Shown piece after piece: positions 53,525 to 64,000 of a stretch of 64,000 nt of DNA. The notes beneath the pieces were generated by a model. The model searched no databases, had not been told where the DNA came from, and saw only the letters and a list, made by a program, of their open reading frames with translations. Position 1 is the first letter of the stretch, and each line of letters begins with the position of its first letter. Source of the stretch: Macrotis lagotis (Eukaryota > Chordata > Mammalia > Peramelemorphia > Peramelidae); NCBI RefSeq assembly GCF_037893015.1, contig NC_133665.1:193408309-193472308 (forward strand), in the 5' to 3' direction. The translations under genes were made by a program, and so were the position numbers.

Positions 53525-54035
53525 TGACCTCAATGACAACACTCTGCAGCCCAAGGAGTGAGCCCACCACATATCCCTCCATTATTCTTTGGGTCACTCA
53601 CAATTACAAGTCATGGAAGATTGTGACACATCACAGTTGGTCGTGAAGTCATATTAGACCATGGACCATAATGCACCAGACCCCTCTATCCTCCACCATC
53701 TCCCAAAGTCTGTCCAGGTTCGTGTTCATTGTTTCCAAGACACCATACATAAACCATTTCATCTTCTGCTAATCCCCTTCTCCTTTTTCTTTTAATCTTT
53801 CCCAACATCAGGGTCTTACAAAAAGAGTTCTGTCTTTTCATTATGTGTGACCAAAGTATTTAAGTCTCAGCTTCAGTATTTGACTTTCCAGTGAATAACC
53901 AGAATTAATTTCTTTTAGTATTGATTGATTTGCTCTCTTGCTATCTAAGAAAATCTCAAAAAGTCTTCCCCTGTTCAATTCCTCTATTTGTCAAAGAGAG
54001 ATAAGGTCACTTGACAAAATCTTAGTGGGGGAGGT

Positions 54036-54425
54036 CACTTAATATTTTTTCAATTACATGAAAAGAGTTTTCAGCATTTGTTTTGGTGACATTTTGAGTT
54101 TCACAGTTTTCTCACTCCTTCTATACCCACTCTCCTCCCCAAGACAGCAAATGATCCAATATAGGCTCCACATACGCAATCATGTTAAGCATATTTCCAT
54201 ATTAGTCATGCTCTGAAGGAAGAATCAGAAAAGAAAAAAAAACAGAAAACAAAATTTTAAAAAGTTAAAATCGTCCGCTTCAATCTGCCTTCAGACTCCA
54301 TAATTCTTTCTCTGATGTGGACAAGTCTTTTAGAACTGTCTGTGATCACTGTATTGCTGGGTGATATATCTGTCATGGCTGATCATGACACATAATGTGG
54401 ACAATATTCCCCTGGTTCAGCTTGA
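54036..54425 (-). repeat. L1 3' end, antisense, within the RTE
   Basis: 'GACAGCAAATGATCCAATA', 'CATATTAGTCATGCTC', 'GGAAGAATCAGAAAAG', 'CTTCAGACTCCATAATTC' belong to antisense L1 3' UTR; the RTE text resumes at about 54426 with 'CTTGATCTTAGTTTTGGG'. Confidence 0.8.
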
Positions 54426-55103
54426 TCTTAGTTTTGGGATGGTAGGCTTCAAGCCAACTTCTACACTCTCCTCTTGCACTCCTATCAAGAGTCTTCTTGA
54501 TTCTTCTTCACTTTTTGCCACCAGAGTGGTCTCAGCTACACATCTGAGATCATTGCCATTTCTCCCATCCACCTTTATTTCAGCTTTTGATTCATCCAGC
54601 CTGGCATTTCACATAACGGGTTCTCCATATCAGTTCAATAAATAAAGTGTCAGTATATAGAGGCCTTGAACTCCTTTTCCAGTCTCAAACCAATCAGTTG
54701 TCTCTTGGTCCACATATGGTCTCCTCTGGAGACAGATAAGATGATCTGGTACTCCAATCTCTTTGAGGACTTGTGATCCACAGTCAAAGAATTTAGTGTG
54801 GTCAAGGAAGCAGAAGTAGATGGTGTTTTGGAACTCCCATGCTTTCTCCATAATTCGACAAATATTGGCAAGTTGGTCTCTAGTTCCTCTGCCTCTTTGA
54901 AAACCACCCTGCCCTTCTGGTAATCTTTGGTTCGCCTATTTCTGAAGCCTAGCTGGCTGCTGATATATGAGAGAAGTGCAATTCTTCAGTTAATTGAACA
55001 TTCTTTGGCATCACCCTTCTTTAGGATTGGGATTTGCTGATATATTTGCTGATATAATGAGTGCAGAACTTTAACTATATCATCTTTTAAAATGTTAAAT
55101 ACT

Positions 55104-55595
55104 ATGTATGTGATGGAACACTATTGTTCTATTAGAAACCAGGAGGGATGGGGATTCAGGGAAGCCTGGAGGGATTTGCATGAACTGATGCTGAGTGAGA
55201 TGAGCAGAACCAGAAGAACACTGTACACCCTAATAGCAACATGGGGGCAATGATCAACCTTGATGGACTTTGCTCATCCTTTCAGTGAAACAGCCAGGGA
55301 CAATTTTGGGTTATTTGCAATGGAGAATACCATCTGTATCCAGAGAAAGAATTGCGGACTTTGAACAAAGACCAAAGACTATTACCTTCAAATTAGGAAA
55401 AAAACCCATTATTTTATTATGTAATTTTACTATCTCATACTTTATTTTTCTTCCTTAAGGATATGATTTCTCTGTCATCACATTCAACTGAGATCAATGT
55501 ATAACATGGAACCATTGCAAAGAACCAATGCAAAGAGTGAATGGGGGGGAGGAATTGTAAAACTCAAAATAAATAAAATCTTTCTTAAAAAAATA
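55104..55595 (+). repeat. L1 3' end, sense, 17-bp duplication, within the RTE
   Basis: 'GATGGAACACTATTGTTC', 'GATGCTGAGTGAGATGAGC', 'CTTAAGGATATGATTTCTC' and A-rich tail. TTAAAATGTTAAATACT at 55087-55103 and 55596-55612 are identical. Same subfamily as the L1 at 12.3 kb. Confidence 0.92.
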
Positions 55596-57439
55596 TTAAA
55601 ATGTTAAATACTCAGCTGGAATCCCACCCCCTTTGTTATTTGTTAGCGATGCTTCCTAAGACCCATTTGACTTCATTCTCCAGGATATCTGGTCAGCAAT
55701 CAAACTCTTCCTTGTAGAATTCTCATCTTAATTTCTTCTGCTTCTGTTAAGTCCCTACAATTTTTGTCTTTTATCATTCCCATTTTTTGCATGAACCTGG
55801 ATATCTCCAATTTTCTAAAAAAGATTCATTATCTTTACCATTCAATTGTTTTCTTCTATTGCTTTGCATTGCTCACCAAAGAAAACCCTCATCTCTCCTT
55901 GCTATTCTCTGGAAGTCCGCATTCACTTGGATATATCTTCTCCTCTCTCCTTTCTCTTTCATTTTTCTTCTTTCTTCCACTTGTAGAGCCTCAACAGATA
56001 GACATTTTGCTTTCTTACTCTCTTTTATTCTTGGAGAGTTTTTGTTTTGGTTACTGCCTCCTGTACAATATAATCAGCTTCTAATCAGGCACTCCATCTG
56101 CCAGATCTGATCCCTTAAATCTGTTCGTCACCTCCAATCCATATTCATAAAGGATGTTATTTTAGATCATAGCGAAACAGTCTCATGGATGTTTCTACTT
56201 TCTCCAATATAAGATGGAATTTTGCAAGGAGAAGCTCGTGATCTGAGCCACTGTCAGTTCCAGGTCTGATTTTAACTGAATGTTCTCCACTGTTGACTGC
56301 AAAGCATATAATCCATCGGATTTCTTAGTGACCCTCTGGCAATGTCTGCATGTAGTCACCTTTTGAGTTGCTGTGTCAGTTATGACCAGTAAGTTATCTT
56401 ACTCTATTAGTCTCTGCCCTGCTTCGTTTTTGGACTCCAAGCCAAACTTGCCTCTTATTCCAATTGTCTTTCAATTTTCCGCTTTAGCATTCCAATCCCC
56501 TAGGATGAATGGGACATTTTTGTTGGTGTTAAAGATGTCGTAGATCTTCATAGAACTGAGCAACTTCTGGCCCCTTCAACATCAGTGACTGGAGTATGGA
56601 CTAGTATTACTGTGCTATTGAATGGTTTGCCTTGGATTCAGACAGATATCATTCAGTCATTTGGCAGATGACACCCTAGTCTCATCCTTTTATTGATTAT
56701 GAGGGTACTCCATTTCTTCTAAGGGATTCTTGTCCACAATATTATGTGTAGTGATCAGCTGATTGAAATTCACCCATCCTCATCCATCTAAGTTCCCAGA
56801 TACCCAAGGTGTTGATGCTTAATTTTCTCATCTCCTGTTTGACCCTATCCAGCTTACCTCGGTCCATAGACTTCTATTCTACATTCCTATGCAGGGTTCA
56901 TTTTACAACACTGGGTTTTTCTTTCGTCACCAGATGTACCTTTCAGCTTTAACCCAATTGCTTCATTAGTACTGGGGCTACTGGTAGTTGTCTTCCTCTC
57001 TTCTCTGGAGCTCTTGGATACCATCCAACCTGAGGGACTCATCTGGTGTCATCCCTTTTCTCATCGTAATATTGTCCATGGGGTGTACTTGGCAAAGATA
57101 CTAGCATTTCCTTTTCCAATAGGTCATCTTTTGTCCAAACTTTTCACTAGGACCTGTCTCTCTTAGGTAATCCTGCATAACATAGCTCCTTGTTTCATGA
57201 AGCTAGGAAAGTTCCTCCACCAGGACGAGCCAGTGATCCAGGAAGGGATTTAGTTATCTTATTTTGTAAAAAATGACTTGCAGTTATACTCACATAGTTG
57301 TTCTGCGTGTCTTGGCAAGTTGACTCCCAAATATTTTATACTGTCTATAGTCTTCTCTTTTCCCACTGGATTTTGTTGGTAATATATAGAAATTCCAATG
57401 ATTGTATTTTCTGCAATTTTGCTAAAATTGTTCATTTCA

Positions 57440-57789
57440 ATTCATTTTTTATTTTTATTTTTTTTAAGAAAGATTTTATTTAGTTTGAATTTTACAATTT
57501 TTGCCCTAATCTTGCTTCCCTCCTCCCACTCCCCACAGAAGGCAGTCTGTTAGTCTTTCCATTGTTTCCATGGTATACACTGATCTAAACTAAATGTGAT
57601 GAGAGAGAAATCATATCCTTAAGGAAGAAACATAAAGTATAAGAGAGCAAAACTATATAGTAAGACAACAGATTTTTTTCCCTAAATTTAAGGTAATAGT
57701 CCTTGGTCTTTGTTTAAACTGCATAATTCATTCGTTGGATACAGATGGTATTCTCCATTGCAGACACCCCCAAAATTGTGCCCATCCAT
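57440..57789 (-). repeat. Younger L1 3' end nested in older L1, antisense
   Basis: 3' UTR 'CACAGAAGGCAGTCTGTTAG', 'CATATCCTTAAGGAAGAAAC', 'GGTATTCTCCATTGCAGAC'. Near-matching CATTCATTTTT edges (about 57440 and 57787) look like its target-site duplication. Same subfamily as 12.26-13.92 kb. Confidence 0.85.
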
Positions 57790-58164
57790 TCATTTTTAGT
57801 TGCATTTCTTGTGTTTTCTGAGTTAACCCTTAGATCATTTGCAAAAGGTGATAGTTTTTTCTTTTAGTCTATGCTCAATCCCTCGGTTTCTTTTTCTTGT
57901 CATTACTACAGCTGGTAATTCTAGTATAACATTGACAAATAATGCTAAAAACGAATACTCTTGCATTCCTTCTTATCTTAGTGGGAAGACTTCCAGTTTA
58001 TCTAGTTCCAATATTACAGACAGTTCTGTTGTTTCCTATGTTTTCTAGTTTTTAATTTTTTTAAAAAAGTTTTATATATTCTCAAAAGTATTTTCTACAT
58101 CTATTGATAGAATTTTGTGATTTTTTTTGCTATTAATATTGTCAACTATGATTATAGGTTTCTT

Positions 58165-58317
58165 TTTTTTAGGTTTTTTTTGCAAGGCAAATGCGGTTAA
58201 GTGGCTTGCCCAAGAACATACAGCTAGGTAATTATTAAGTGTCTGAGACAAGATTTGAACCCAGGTACTCCTGATTCCAAGGCCAGTGCTTTATCCACTA
58301 TGCCACCTAGCCACCCT
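58165..58317 (-). repeat. tRNA-type marsupial SINE, antisense
   Basis: 'GCAAGGCAAATGCGGTTAAG', 'ACATACAGCTAGGTAATT', 'GATTTGAACCCAGGTAC' and 'CCACCTAGCCACCC'. Duplication GATTATAGGTTTCTT / GATTATGGGTTTCTT at 58150-58164 and 58318-58332. Confidence 0.93.
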
Positions 58318-58550
58318 GATTATGGGTTTCTTAATGTTGAATCAGTTTTACATTATTAGAATAAATCTAGCAAATCAGTGTATGATCCTTATGATGTGTC
58401 GTCATAATCTCCTTGTTAATATATTCATCAATATTCATCAGGTATATTAATGACTATAGAGCTTTCTTTCTCTGTTTTGACTTTCCCTAGTTTAAGTCTT
58501 AAGATCCTATTTGTATTATAGAAGGAATATCGTAGGGCTCATATTTTTTC

Positions 58551-58695
58551 TTCTTTTTTTGCAAGGCAATGGGGTTAAGTGATTTGCTCAAAGTCACACA
58601 GCTAGGTGATTAGTATGTGTCTGAGGTCAAACTTGAACTCAGGTCCTCCTGACTCTGGGGCTGGTGCTTTATCCACTGTGCCACCTAGCTGCCCC
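58551..58695 (-). repeat. tRNA-type marsupial SINE, antisense
   Basis: Oligo-T, 'GCAAGGCAATGGGGTTAAG', 'AGTCACACAGCTAGGTG', 'CTTGAACTCAGGTCC', 'CCACCTAGCTGCCCC'. Confidence 0.9.
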
Positions 58696-58900
58696 TTCAA
58701 ACTATTTATGTAATATTAGAACTAATTGTGCTTTAAATGTTTGATAGAATTCACATATAAATCCACATGGTCCTGGGGTTTTTTTTCCCCCTTTGGAAGT
58801 TTCTTTATGATTCACTCAATTTCTTTTTCGGAGTGGGTTATTTAAGGCTTTGATTTTCTAGTCTGTTTCTCTGGGCATTTTATAGTTTTGTAATTTGAGT

Positions 58901-59279
58901 CATTTTCTCTTTACAGAATATTTTGTAATTGAATTTATGTAAATCTGAGGTTTGCCTCCATAGGCTGGTAGATCGCAGATATTTAATGCATTTCTCCTGA
59001 ACTTTGCTATTTCTGTGTAGAAGTGCTGTTATTTTTGCCACTGTTTTCTCTCCTGGCACACAGCTGAAGCTATTGTCCCAGTGAGTGTCACTTAGTTTAG
59101 TTCTGACACTCTCCACCTTCTTCACTCAGTTGTCTCTGTCTCGGACTGGAGGTCTGGCAAGTACAGCAATGAACTCCAATAGCTCCCTTCGGAGAGGGCT
59201 CAGAGCAGAACTTGCGAGGGGATGCCATTCCCCAGCAGCAGCGTGGACCACCATGCCCCCCACTCTGGGGTCCTCTGCC
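58901..59279. other. Unassigned sequence
   Basis: AT-rich to about 59080, then GC-richer. No element recognised with confidence. Confidence 0.3.
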
Positions 59280-59480
59280 CCTCCCTCTTTCAGCTTCTTT
59301 TTGTGTATTGTCTTCCCCGTTCTCTTCATTCTCCTGCCTTCCCTCTGATAATGAATTCCTATCCATCCTATATACGGCTGGTTTGTCTCTGTTTGCCTAC
59401 TATCTCCCCCATCAAAGCATGAGCTCCTCGGGGACGAGACTGTATTTGCCTCTTTTTGTAGTTTCTGGTGCATAGTGGGA
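59280..59480 (+). repeat. L2 3' end
   Basis: 'AAAGCATGAGCTCCTCGGGG', 'ACGAGACTGTATTTGCC', 'GTTTCTGGTGCATAGTGGG' in L2 order. Confidence 0.65.
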
Positions 59481-61457
59481 AGTGGACTGATTGAGGAGCC
59501 AAATATTACCTGTGAGAAGAGGCTCCAGGACAAGAGAGGGTGATGATTAAACTCCCTACAGAGCATGGCTAGGGTTCTTGTGCCTACCGAGATCAAACAG
59601 CCTCGGACAGGCTCACGGATCAGGACATTTCAGGACTGGGTGGGGACAGGCTCGGAGAGCTCTGGGGGCCAGGCCCTGACTGCCTTGAGCGCCTGTTGAG
59701 TCTGATCTGGCACAGAGCTAGTTACAAAGACAAGAAGGGTGGTGGGTAGAGGCATGTGCACTAAGGGTGTGTATACAGACAGACACAAAACAGGCCCTGG
59801 GACATTTGGGGCAGAAAGGACATCATCAGGTGGGAGGGGGAAATGAACCCCAGTGACTCCTGCAGAATTGGACCAAGGTTGTGTGGAATCCAATCCAGTC
59901 AAAAGATAGATGGGTAGACCAGAAAGCCACAGACTTGTTCCAAATGCCAGGACTCTGGGTGCTGGTCATGGGCAGCTTCCCTGAGCTTGGGACCAGAAAG
60001 GCCTTGGAGACCGGTCCTTTATGACAGAGGAATCTCAGCAGCTCCAGGTTCCTTAAGCTTTATCCCCGTCCAGCCCATGCTACAAGAGAGGGGAGGGAGA
60101 ACTGGTAGGAGCGACCGCATTCCCAGGACAGGCAAATCGGGGCCAGGTGCCTCCTTTTGTGGGGCAAAACTGCCTGGGATCTGGTGTTAGGGCCCAAGAG
60201 CAGAGAGGGCAGTTCTGAAGTGGGGGGTTCAGAGGCTGGCAGAATCCCCAAGGAAAAGCCAAAAGTTGGCTTATCTTCCCCTGGGGTGCAGGGGCTGCTT
60301 CCCCCTCAAGGCTGTTCAGGACAGGACCTTGTGCCTTCTTTCACCCATGTGGTGAAACCCTGCTTTGCCTTGGTGGTGCCGCCTCCACTCTGCTCCTAGT
60401 GCTCGTTCTTTCTTAACTCTTCCTACCGAGGTGGCCCTGCAGAGGGGGCGCACGCACACACACACTGTGGGGGCACCCAAGGCAAATCTTCTGAGCTGAA
60501 ATCCAGGCTGTGGGTGGACCCTGTTTTGGAAGGAGCAGCCCCCACCCTCCTCGGGCTGTGCCAGAAACTGCTGGGTCCACTTCCTAGCCAACTCCTGCAG
60601 GGGGCACTTGGGACCCCTGCCCTCCATTGGGCCTGGTCCAGCCCCCCAATACAGCCGTGTTGCCAAGAACACAGAGTCCATCCTGTTATTGTGTTCCATG
60701 AACTCTGCCCCCTTCCTGGGCTTGGATAGAGGCCAGTCATGTTCAGAGCAGGCCAAGGAGGACTCCAGCTGTTCATAGATGGGATTCCGGATGATTCCAA
60801 GCTCCCTGCCCTGCCTGTCTGACGCTACCTGGTTCTCACTAACTTGAGAAACCTGAAATTCAAATGATTTTCCCTTTTCCAGGGACAGATGGACCCTCAA
60901 AACAAGAGTTTTGTGACAGGATTCCAACTCAGATTCCTCCCTCTATCCATCCTGGTGCCCTTTTCTTTAGACTGCCCTCTCCCAGGTTACCAATTATCTT
61001 TTCTCAGTCCTCCTTCTTCATCATCTGTTGTGTCGGACCCTGGGAACCGTCCATTTCTCCTGGATACTCTCTCCTGGCCCCGCTGGTATCTAGCTGACCA
61101 CTTTACTCCATCTTCTTGGCTGGCTCAAGCCCCTCAGGTCTTTTTCTAGACCTTCTCTACATAAGCCCATTAATTGACTCGCCTACTAAAGTCCAAGGAT
61201 CCACATTTTATGCTTTGTAGGAGACAGGACCAATGACTTGGCTGCAATGGGGCAGGTGAAGCCAAGAAGCCAAGCGCCATGGCAAAGTCTTGGCTGGACC
61301 AACTCTACCTCAGGCCTCCTGACCACCAGCTCGTGCTCCTGAGGCCAAAGTATAACATATCCTATGGTCCCAACGTCCCTAAGCTTTTCCCCAGAAAACT
61401 CCTTGCTCTAGACAGTGTTGGCAGACCAGGACACCCGGGTCCATGGCTGTTGTGGCA
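59481..61457. other. Unassigned GC-rich stretch
   Basis: No recognised repeats. The longest minus-strand frame (60316-60927, 203 codons) has no recognisable domain, a low-complexity cysteine/valine segment from CA repeats and no splice or start context that I can support, so it is not called. Confidence 0.35.
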
Positions 61458-61960
61458 TATGACTATGATGGAACATTATTGTGTTGTAAAAAAACAGGAT
61501 AGTTTCAGAAAACCTGGGAGGACTCATATGAATATTTGATGCAAACTGAATGGAGCAGCCACACAGGAGAAACTATAATATACAAGGACCAATTGTGAAA
61601 GAATTGGATATTTTGATTAATGCAATGATCCAAGACAATTCCAGAAGACTTAAGATGAAAAACTACTATTCCTCTTCAGAGAAAGAACCCATGAAACCTG
61701 AATGCAAATTGAAGCGTATTTTTATTTTTATTTTTCTTAGGGTTTTTGTCTGTAGTTTCTTTTGCAACATGGCTAATATGAAGTGAATATGCTCCACGTG
61801 TATAACTGATATCAAATTGCTTGCTTTTCTTAAGAAAGGGAAAGGGGAGGGAGAGAATTTAGAACACAAACTTTTATAGGAATGAAAATTTAAAATTGTG
61901 CATATAATTGAGAAATATTTAATGAGATAAATGGAAATATAAGGGGAGGGGGAACTTATT
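61458..61960 (+). repeat. L1 3' end
   Basis: 'ATGATGGAACATTATTGTG', 'CTGGGAGGACTCATATG', 'AAGACAATTCCAGAAGAC', 'CAGAGAAAGAACCCATGAAAC', an oligo-T-rich UTR and 'GAATTTAGAACACAAAC'. Sense copy, 5'-truncated. Confidence 0.82.
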
Positions 61961-62174
61961 AAACTACCTGAAAACCATGTTTTTTTAAAAAAAGCCTTGA
62001 AGTATATTCCAAGAAATTCTCAAGGAAAACTGATATTCAAGATCCAAAGGATAAAGCAAATTTTGAAAGCATTCATTGATGACCTTCTGAAAGAGATCCC
62101 TAATTAAAAATTCCCAAGGATCGTAGAGTCAAATCTACAACACCTAGGTCAGGGAGAACCTCACTCTCATTGGA

Positions 62175-62213
<39 letters not shown>

Positions 62214-62284
62214 ACGCACATAAACACACTCAGTTATTATAGAGATCTATCTTATCCTGTAGGGAACCAAGATAGGAAGGGGAT
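61961..62284. other. Unassigned sequence with a GT tract
   Basis: A short unplaced A-rich piece ('AAGTATATTCCAAGAAATTC') and a GT microsatellite at 62177-62212. No exon. Confidence 0.4.
62177..62212. repeat. (GT)n microsatellite
   Basis: About 18 GT units, followed by CACGCACATAAACACAC that could pair with it. Confidence 0.96.
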
Positions 62285-62780
62285 AGGACAGGAGATGGTC
62301 GTCAATTGAAAAATGGTTGAACATGTGGCATATGCTTGGAATGGAGCACTCTTGTGCTATAAAAATGAGGGAGGTGGTGTCAGGAAAAAACATGGCAAGA
62401 CCCATGTGAACTGATGCAAAGGGCAATGAGAAGAACCAGGAGATGGTTGTGTCCAGTAACAGCCATGCAGTAATAAGCTTCAACTGTGAAAGACTTGGCT
62501 GCTCTGGTCACTACAGCGATCCAGGACAATTTCAATGGACACATAATGAAAAACTGTTAATTCCCCCCCAGAGAGAGAACTGATGAACTCTGAGTGCAAA
62601 TGAGGTAGCATTTTCTCAGATTATTTTACAGTATGGCCTATGTGGAAATGTTCTGCGTGATTTCACAGGAGTAATTAATTGATATCATGTTGCTTACCTT
62701 CTCAGTGGGTAAGGGAGGGCTAGGAGGGAAGGAGAGGGAATTTGGAACTCAGAATGTAAAAAGAAAAGAAAAGCTAAAAG
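62285..62780 (+). repeat. L1 3' end
   Basis: 'GGTCGTCAATTGAAAAATGG', 'GAATGGAGCACTCTTGTG', 'GAACTGATGCAAAGGGCAATG', 'GATCCAGGACAATTTC', 'AGAGAGAACTGATGAACTC', 'GGAATTTGGAACTCAG'. A second 5'-truncated sense copy. Confidence 0.82.
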
Positions 62781-62979
62781 CAAATATGTTTGCAAAAGGG
62801 AAGGTTGAAACGGACAGCCTCTAGGACCCAACTCCAAGTCTATGTGGTGGACTCTTGCAGCCGGCCCTTCTCCGGTCCGGGGGAGATGGTCTTTGTTCCT
62901 TTATCCCATCTCCCGCTCCTGGTCTTGCCATCTGGATTCTTTCTGGTTTCTTGGCTCTGACAAACCTGGCTTCCTTGGG

Positions 62980-63215
62980 CTCCCACCTTCCCCAGAAGCC
63001 CTTCTCAGCCCTCCTCCATCTCCGGCTGGTTTCCAGTGCGTCCTCGTATGGCTTGCCACCCTTCTCCTGCTATGCCCCCAAAGGACTGGCAGCTCCTCCA
63101 GGGCAAGGACTGGGGCTTGGCTATTTGCTTGTTTTGTCCTGCCTTTCTGTGGAGCCCCAGGCCTTAGTAGGAAGCTCGGGCCTTAATAATTCTGTGATTA
63201 ACTGAAGAAATGTTT
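62980..63215 (+). repeat. L2 3' end
   Basis: 'CCCAGAAGCCCTTCTCAGCC', 'CTGGCAGCTCCTCCAGGGC', 'GGCCTTAGTAGGAAGCTCG' and 'TTAATAATTCTGTGATTAAC' fit L2. Confidence 0.6.
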
Positions 63216-63354
63216 AGTGGACTGCATTGGTAAAGATTCCAATGTAGCTAAGGAGACAGGACACAAGAAGCTTCCATGGGCAGAGCATTAGGCTTCTGCC
63301 CTCAGGCCAGCTGGGGAGACTGAGAGAAGAGGCTGGGCAGGAGAGCCAGGGGTG

Positions 63355-63440
63355 GAATCTGTGCCAGGCGCTGGGATGCTGAGAAAGACCCCTGCCCTCA
63401 GAGAGCCCAGTCTAGCAGCAGGAGACAATAAGCCAAAAAT
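63355..63440 (-). repeat. L2 3' tail, antisense
   Basis: 'GTGCCAGGCGCTGGGATGC', 'GACCCCTGCCCTCAGAGAGC' and 'CAGCAGGAGACAATAAGCC' follow antisense L2 order. Confidence 0.6.
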
Positions 63441-63892
63441 GGCACCTAGAGACAGGAGCGATGCAAGGCAAGAGAAGACTGGGGGGGCATTGCCTAGCAT
63501 CAGTGGGACAAGCTCTATTTGGGGGCAAACTCAGCACTCGCTCCGACCTTCCACGCTACCCTCCGTGCTGATTTGCCGTTCCTTTCCCAGAATCCAGTTC
63601 ACCAAGCAAGGGCTGCGGGGTCTTTTTCCACAAAGGAAACTGTTGCTAAGACCCTCCTCCCCTTCCCCCACCCTCACACACTCTCATTCTCCTTCTCCCT
63701 CCCCTCTTTTCTCCCACTTTGTCCTTCATTCTCTCCTCCTTCCCTCATCTCTCTCTTAAAGTCATTCTTTCTCTCCCCCTTTTTTATTCTCTCAGTAATT
63801 CTCTTCTCTGTCTCTCCCGGCTCTTTGTCTCAAATACACACTTTCAGTCTCTTTCTTCTTCCTTCTCCCTCTTTTATTCTCACTGAAATTCT

Positions 63893-63938
<46 letters not shown>

Positions 63939-64000
63939 GTGCCCGCTGCCAAAGGGACCACAGTGAAGACTCTCCCAACTGGGCCAGTCTCTGGTGACCC
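63441..64000. other. Unassigned pyrimidine-rich sequence
   Basis: C/T-rich DNA from about 63640 to 63895 and a CA tract. No exon or RNA gene recognised; the window ends within it. Confidence 0.4.
63896..63936. repeat. (CA)n microsatellite
   Basis: About 20 CA units. Confidence 0.97.

Larger units (their letters stand above)
53525..57250 (-). repeat. BovB-clade RTE LINE, minus strand, interrupted by L1 pieces
   Basis: Minus-strand order follows the BovB/RTE family: 5' region with endonuclease-side text (57.25-55.6 kb), RT region (54.9-54.45 kb) where translation at 54630-54851 reads FCFLDHTKFFDCGSQVLKEI then DWFETGKGVQGLYIL, matching the RTE motif DWFQIGKGVRQGCILSPCLF, and the 3' region ending near 53525 ('CATCTCCCAAAGTCTGTCC', 'CTTTCCCAACATCAGGGTC', 'GTATTTAAGTCTCAGCTTC'). 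Stops and frameshifts break it. Two L1 pieces (54036-54425, 55104-55595) interrupt it; the second has a clear target-site duplication. Confidence 0.88.
57251..58900 (-). repeat. L1 ORF2 reverse-transcriptase region, antisense, with nested L1 and two SINEs
   Basis: 'TCTTGGCAAGTTGACTCCC' and 'GATTTTGTTGGTAATATA' match the same L1 region as 7.49-7.59 kb. It is broken at about 57440 by a nested L1 end and resumes at 57790 ('GATCATTTGCAAAAGGTG', 'TACTCTTGCATTCC'), reaching about 58.9 kb. SINEs at 58165 and 58551. Confidence 0.75.

Noticed and set aside
1990-58695. tRNA-like segments with A and B boxes at many sites
   Set aside because: All are SINE heads followed by SINE bodies and A-rich tails; none folds into a free-standing tRNA gene with proper 3' end.
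60316-60927. 203-codon minus-strand frame
   Set aside because: No recognisable domain; includes a CA-repeat translation (VCVCVRP). Chance cannot be excluded and no splicing or expression evidence is available.

Overview
This window is vertebrate nuclear DNA from a marsupial. It is crowded with tRNA-headed SINEs of the marsupial type (Pol III A box near TGGCACAGTGG, B box near GAGTTCAAATC, A-rich tail, target-site duplications). It also holds marsupial-type L1 3' ends, a BovB-clade RTE LINE with a SINE carrying a BovB/RTE-type tail, a CR1/L3-type LINE, and many old L2 and MIR copies. The commonest SINE subtype reads CTTAATAATTACCTAGCTGTGTGG in its body, which from memory looks more like Australian (perhaps dasyurid) copies than the American opossum; that lineage call is tentative. 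No intact host protein-coding gene, rRNA, functional tRNA or CRISPR array could be supported. The longest open frames (about 200 to 230 codons) lie in simple repeats, in old repeats or in unremarkable sequence.

Layout. Positions 1-4.5 kb: unassigned GC-rich sequence with L2 and SINE copies. 4.5-8.4 kb: AT-rich block with an antisense L1. 8.58-11.3 kb: a processed pseudogene of CRNKL1 (crooked-neck-like splicing factor) on the minus strand, split by a 532-bp solo LTR. 11.7-15.5 kb: nested L1 copies with SINEs. 15.5-24 kb: mostly unassigned sequence with few repeats, a mariner-type MITE, and a few stretches that look like possible conserved non-coding DNA. 24-33 kb: SINEs, MIR, L2 and a long GA/GACA microsatellite. 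33.2-36.3 kb: antisense L1 3' end, an LTR-like stretch, and an internal L1 ORF2 fragment flanked by a perfect 15-bp duplication. 37-50 kb: L2, MIR, SINEs and CR1 in GC-rich unassigned sequence. 50-51 kb: L1 with an antisense SINE. 53.5-58.9 kb: a BovB-like RTE on the minus strand interrupted by L1 pieces, then further antisense L1. 59-64 kb: unassigned sequence, two L1 3' ends and L2.

The window reads as an intergenic or intronic landscape rather than a set of cooperating genes. Its value lies in the nested insertions, which give a relative order of element activity: L2 and MIR are oldest, CR1, RTE and older L1 are intermediate, and younger L1 and the tRNA-type SINEs come last. Small exons or conserved enhancers could be hidden in the unassigned stretches; they cannot be recognised without comparison to other genomes.
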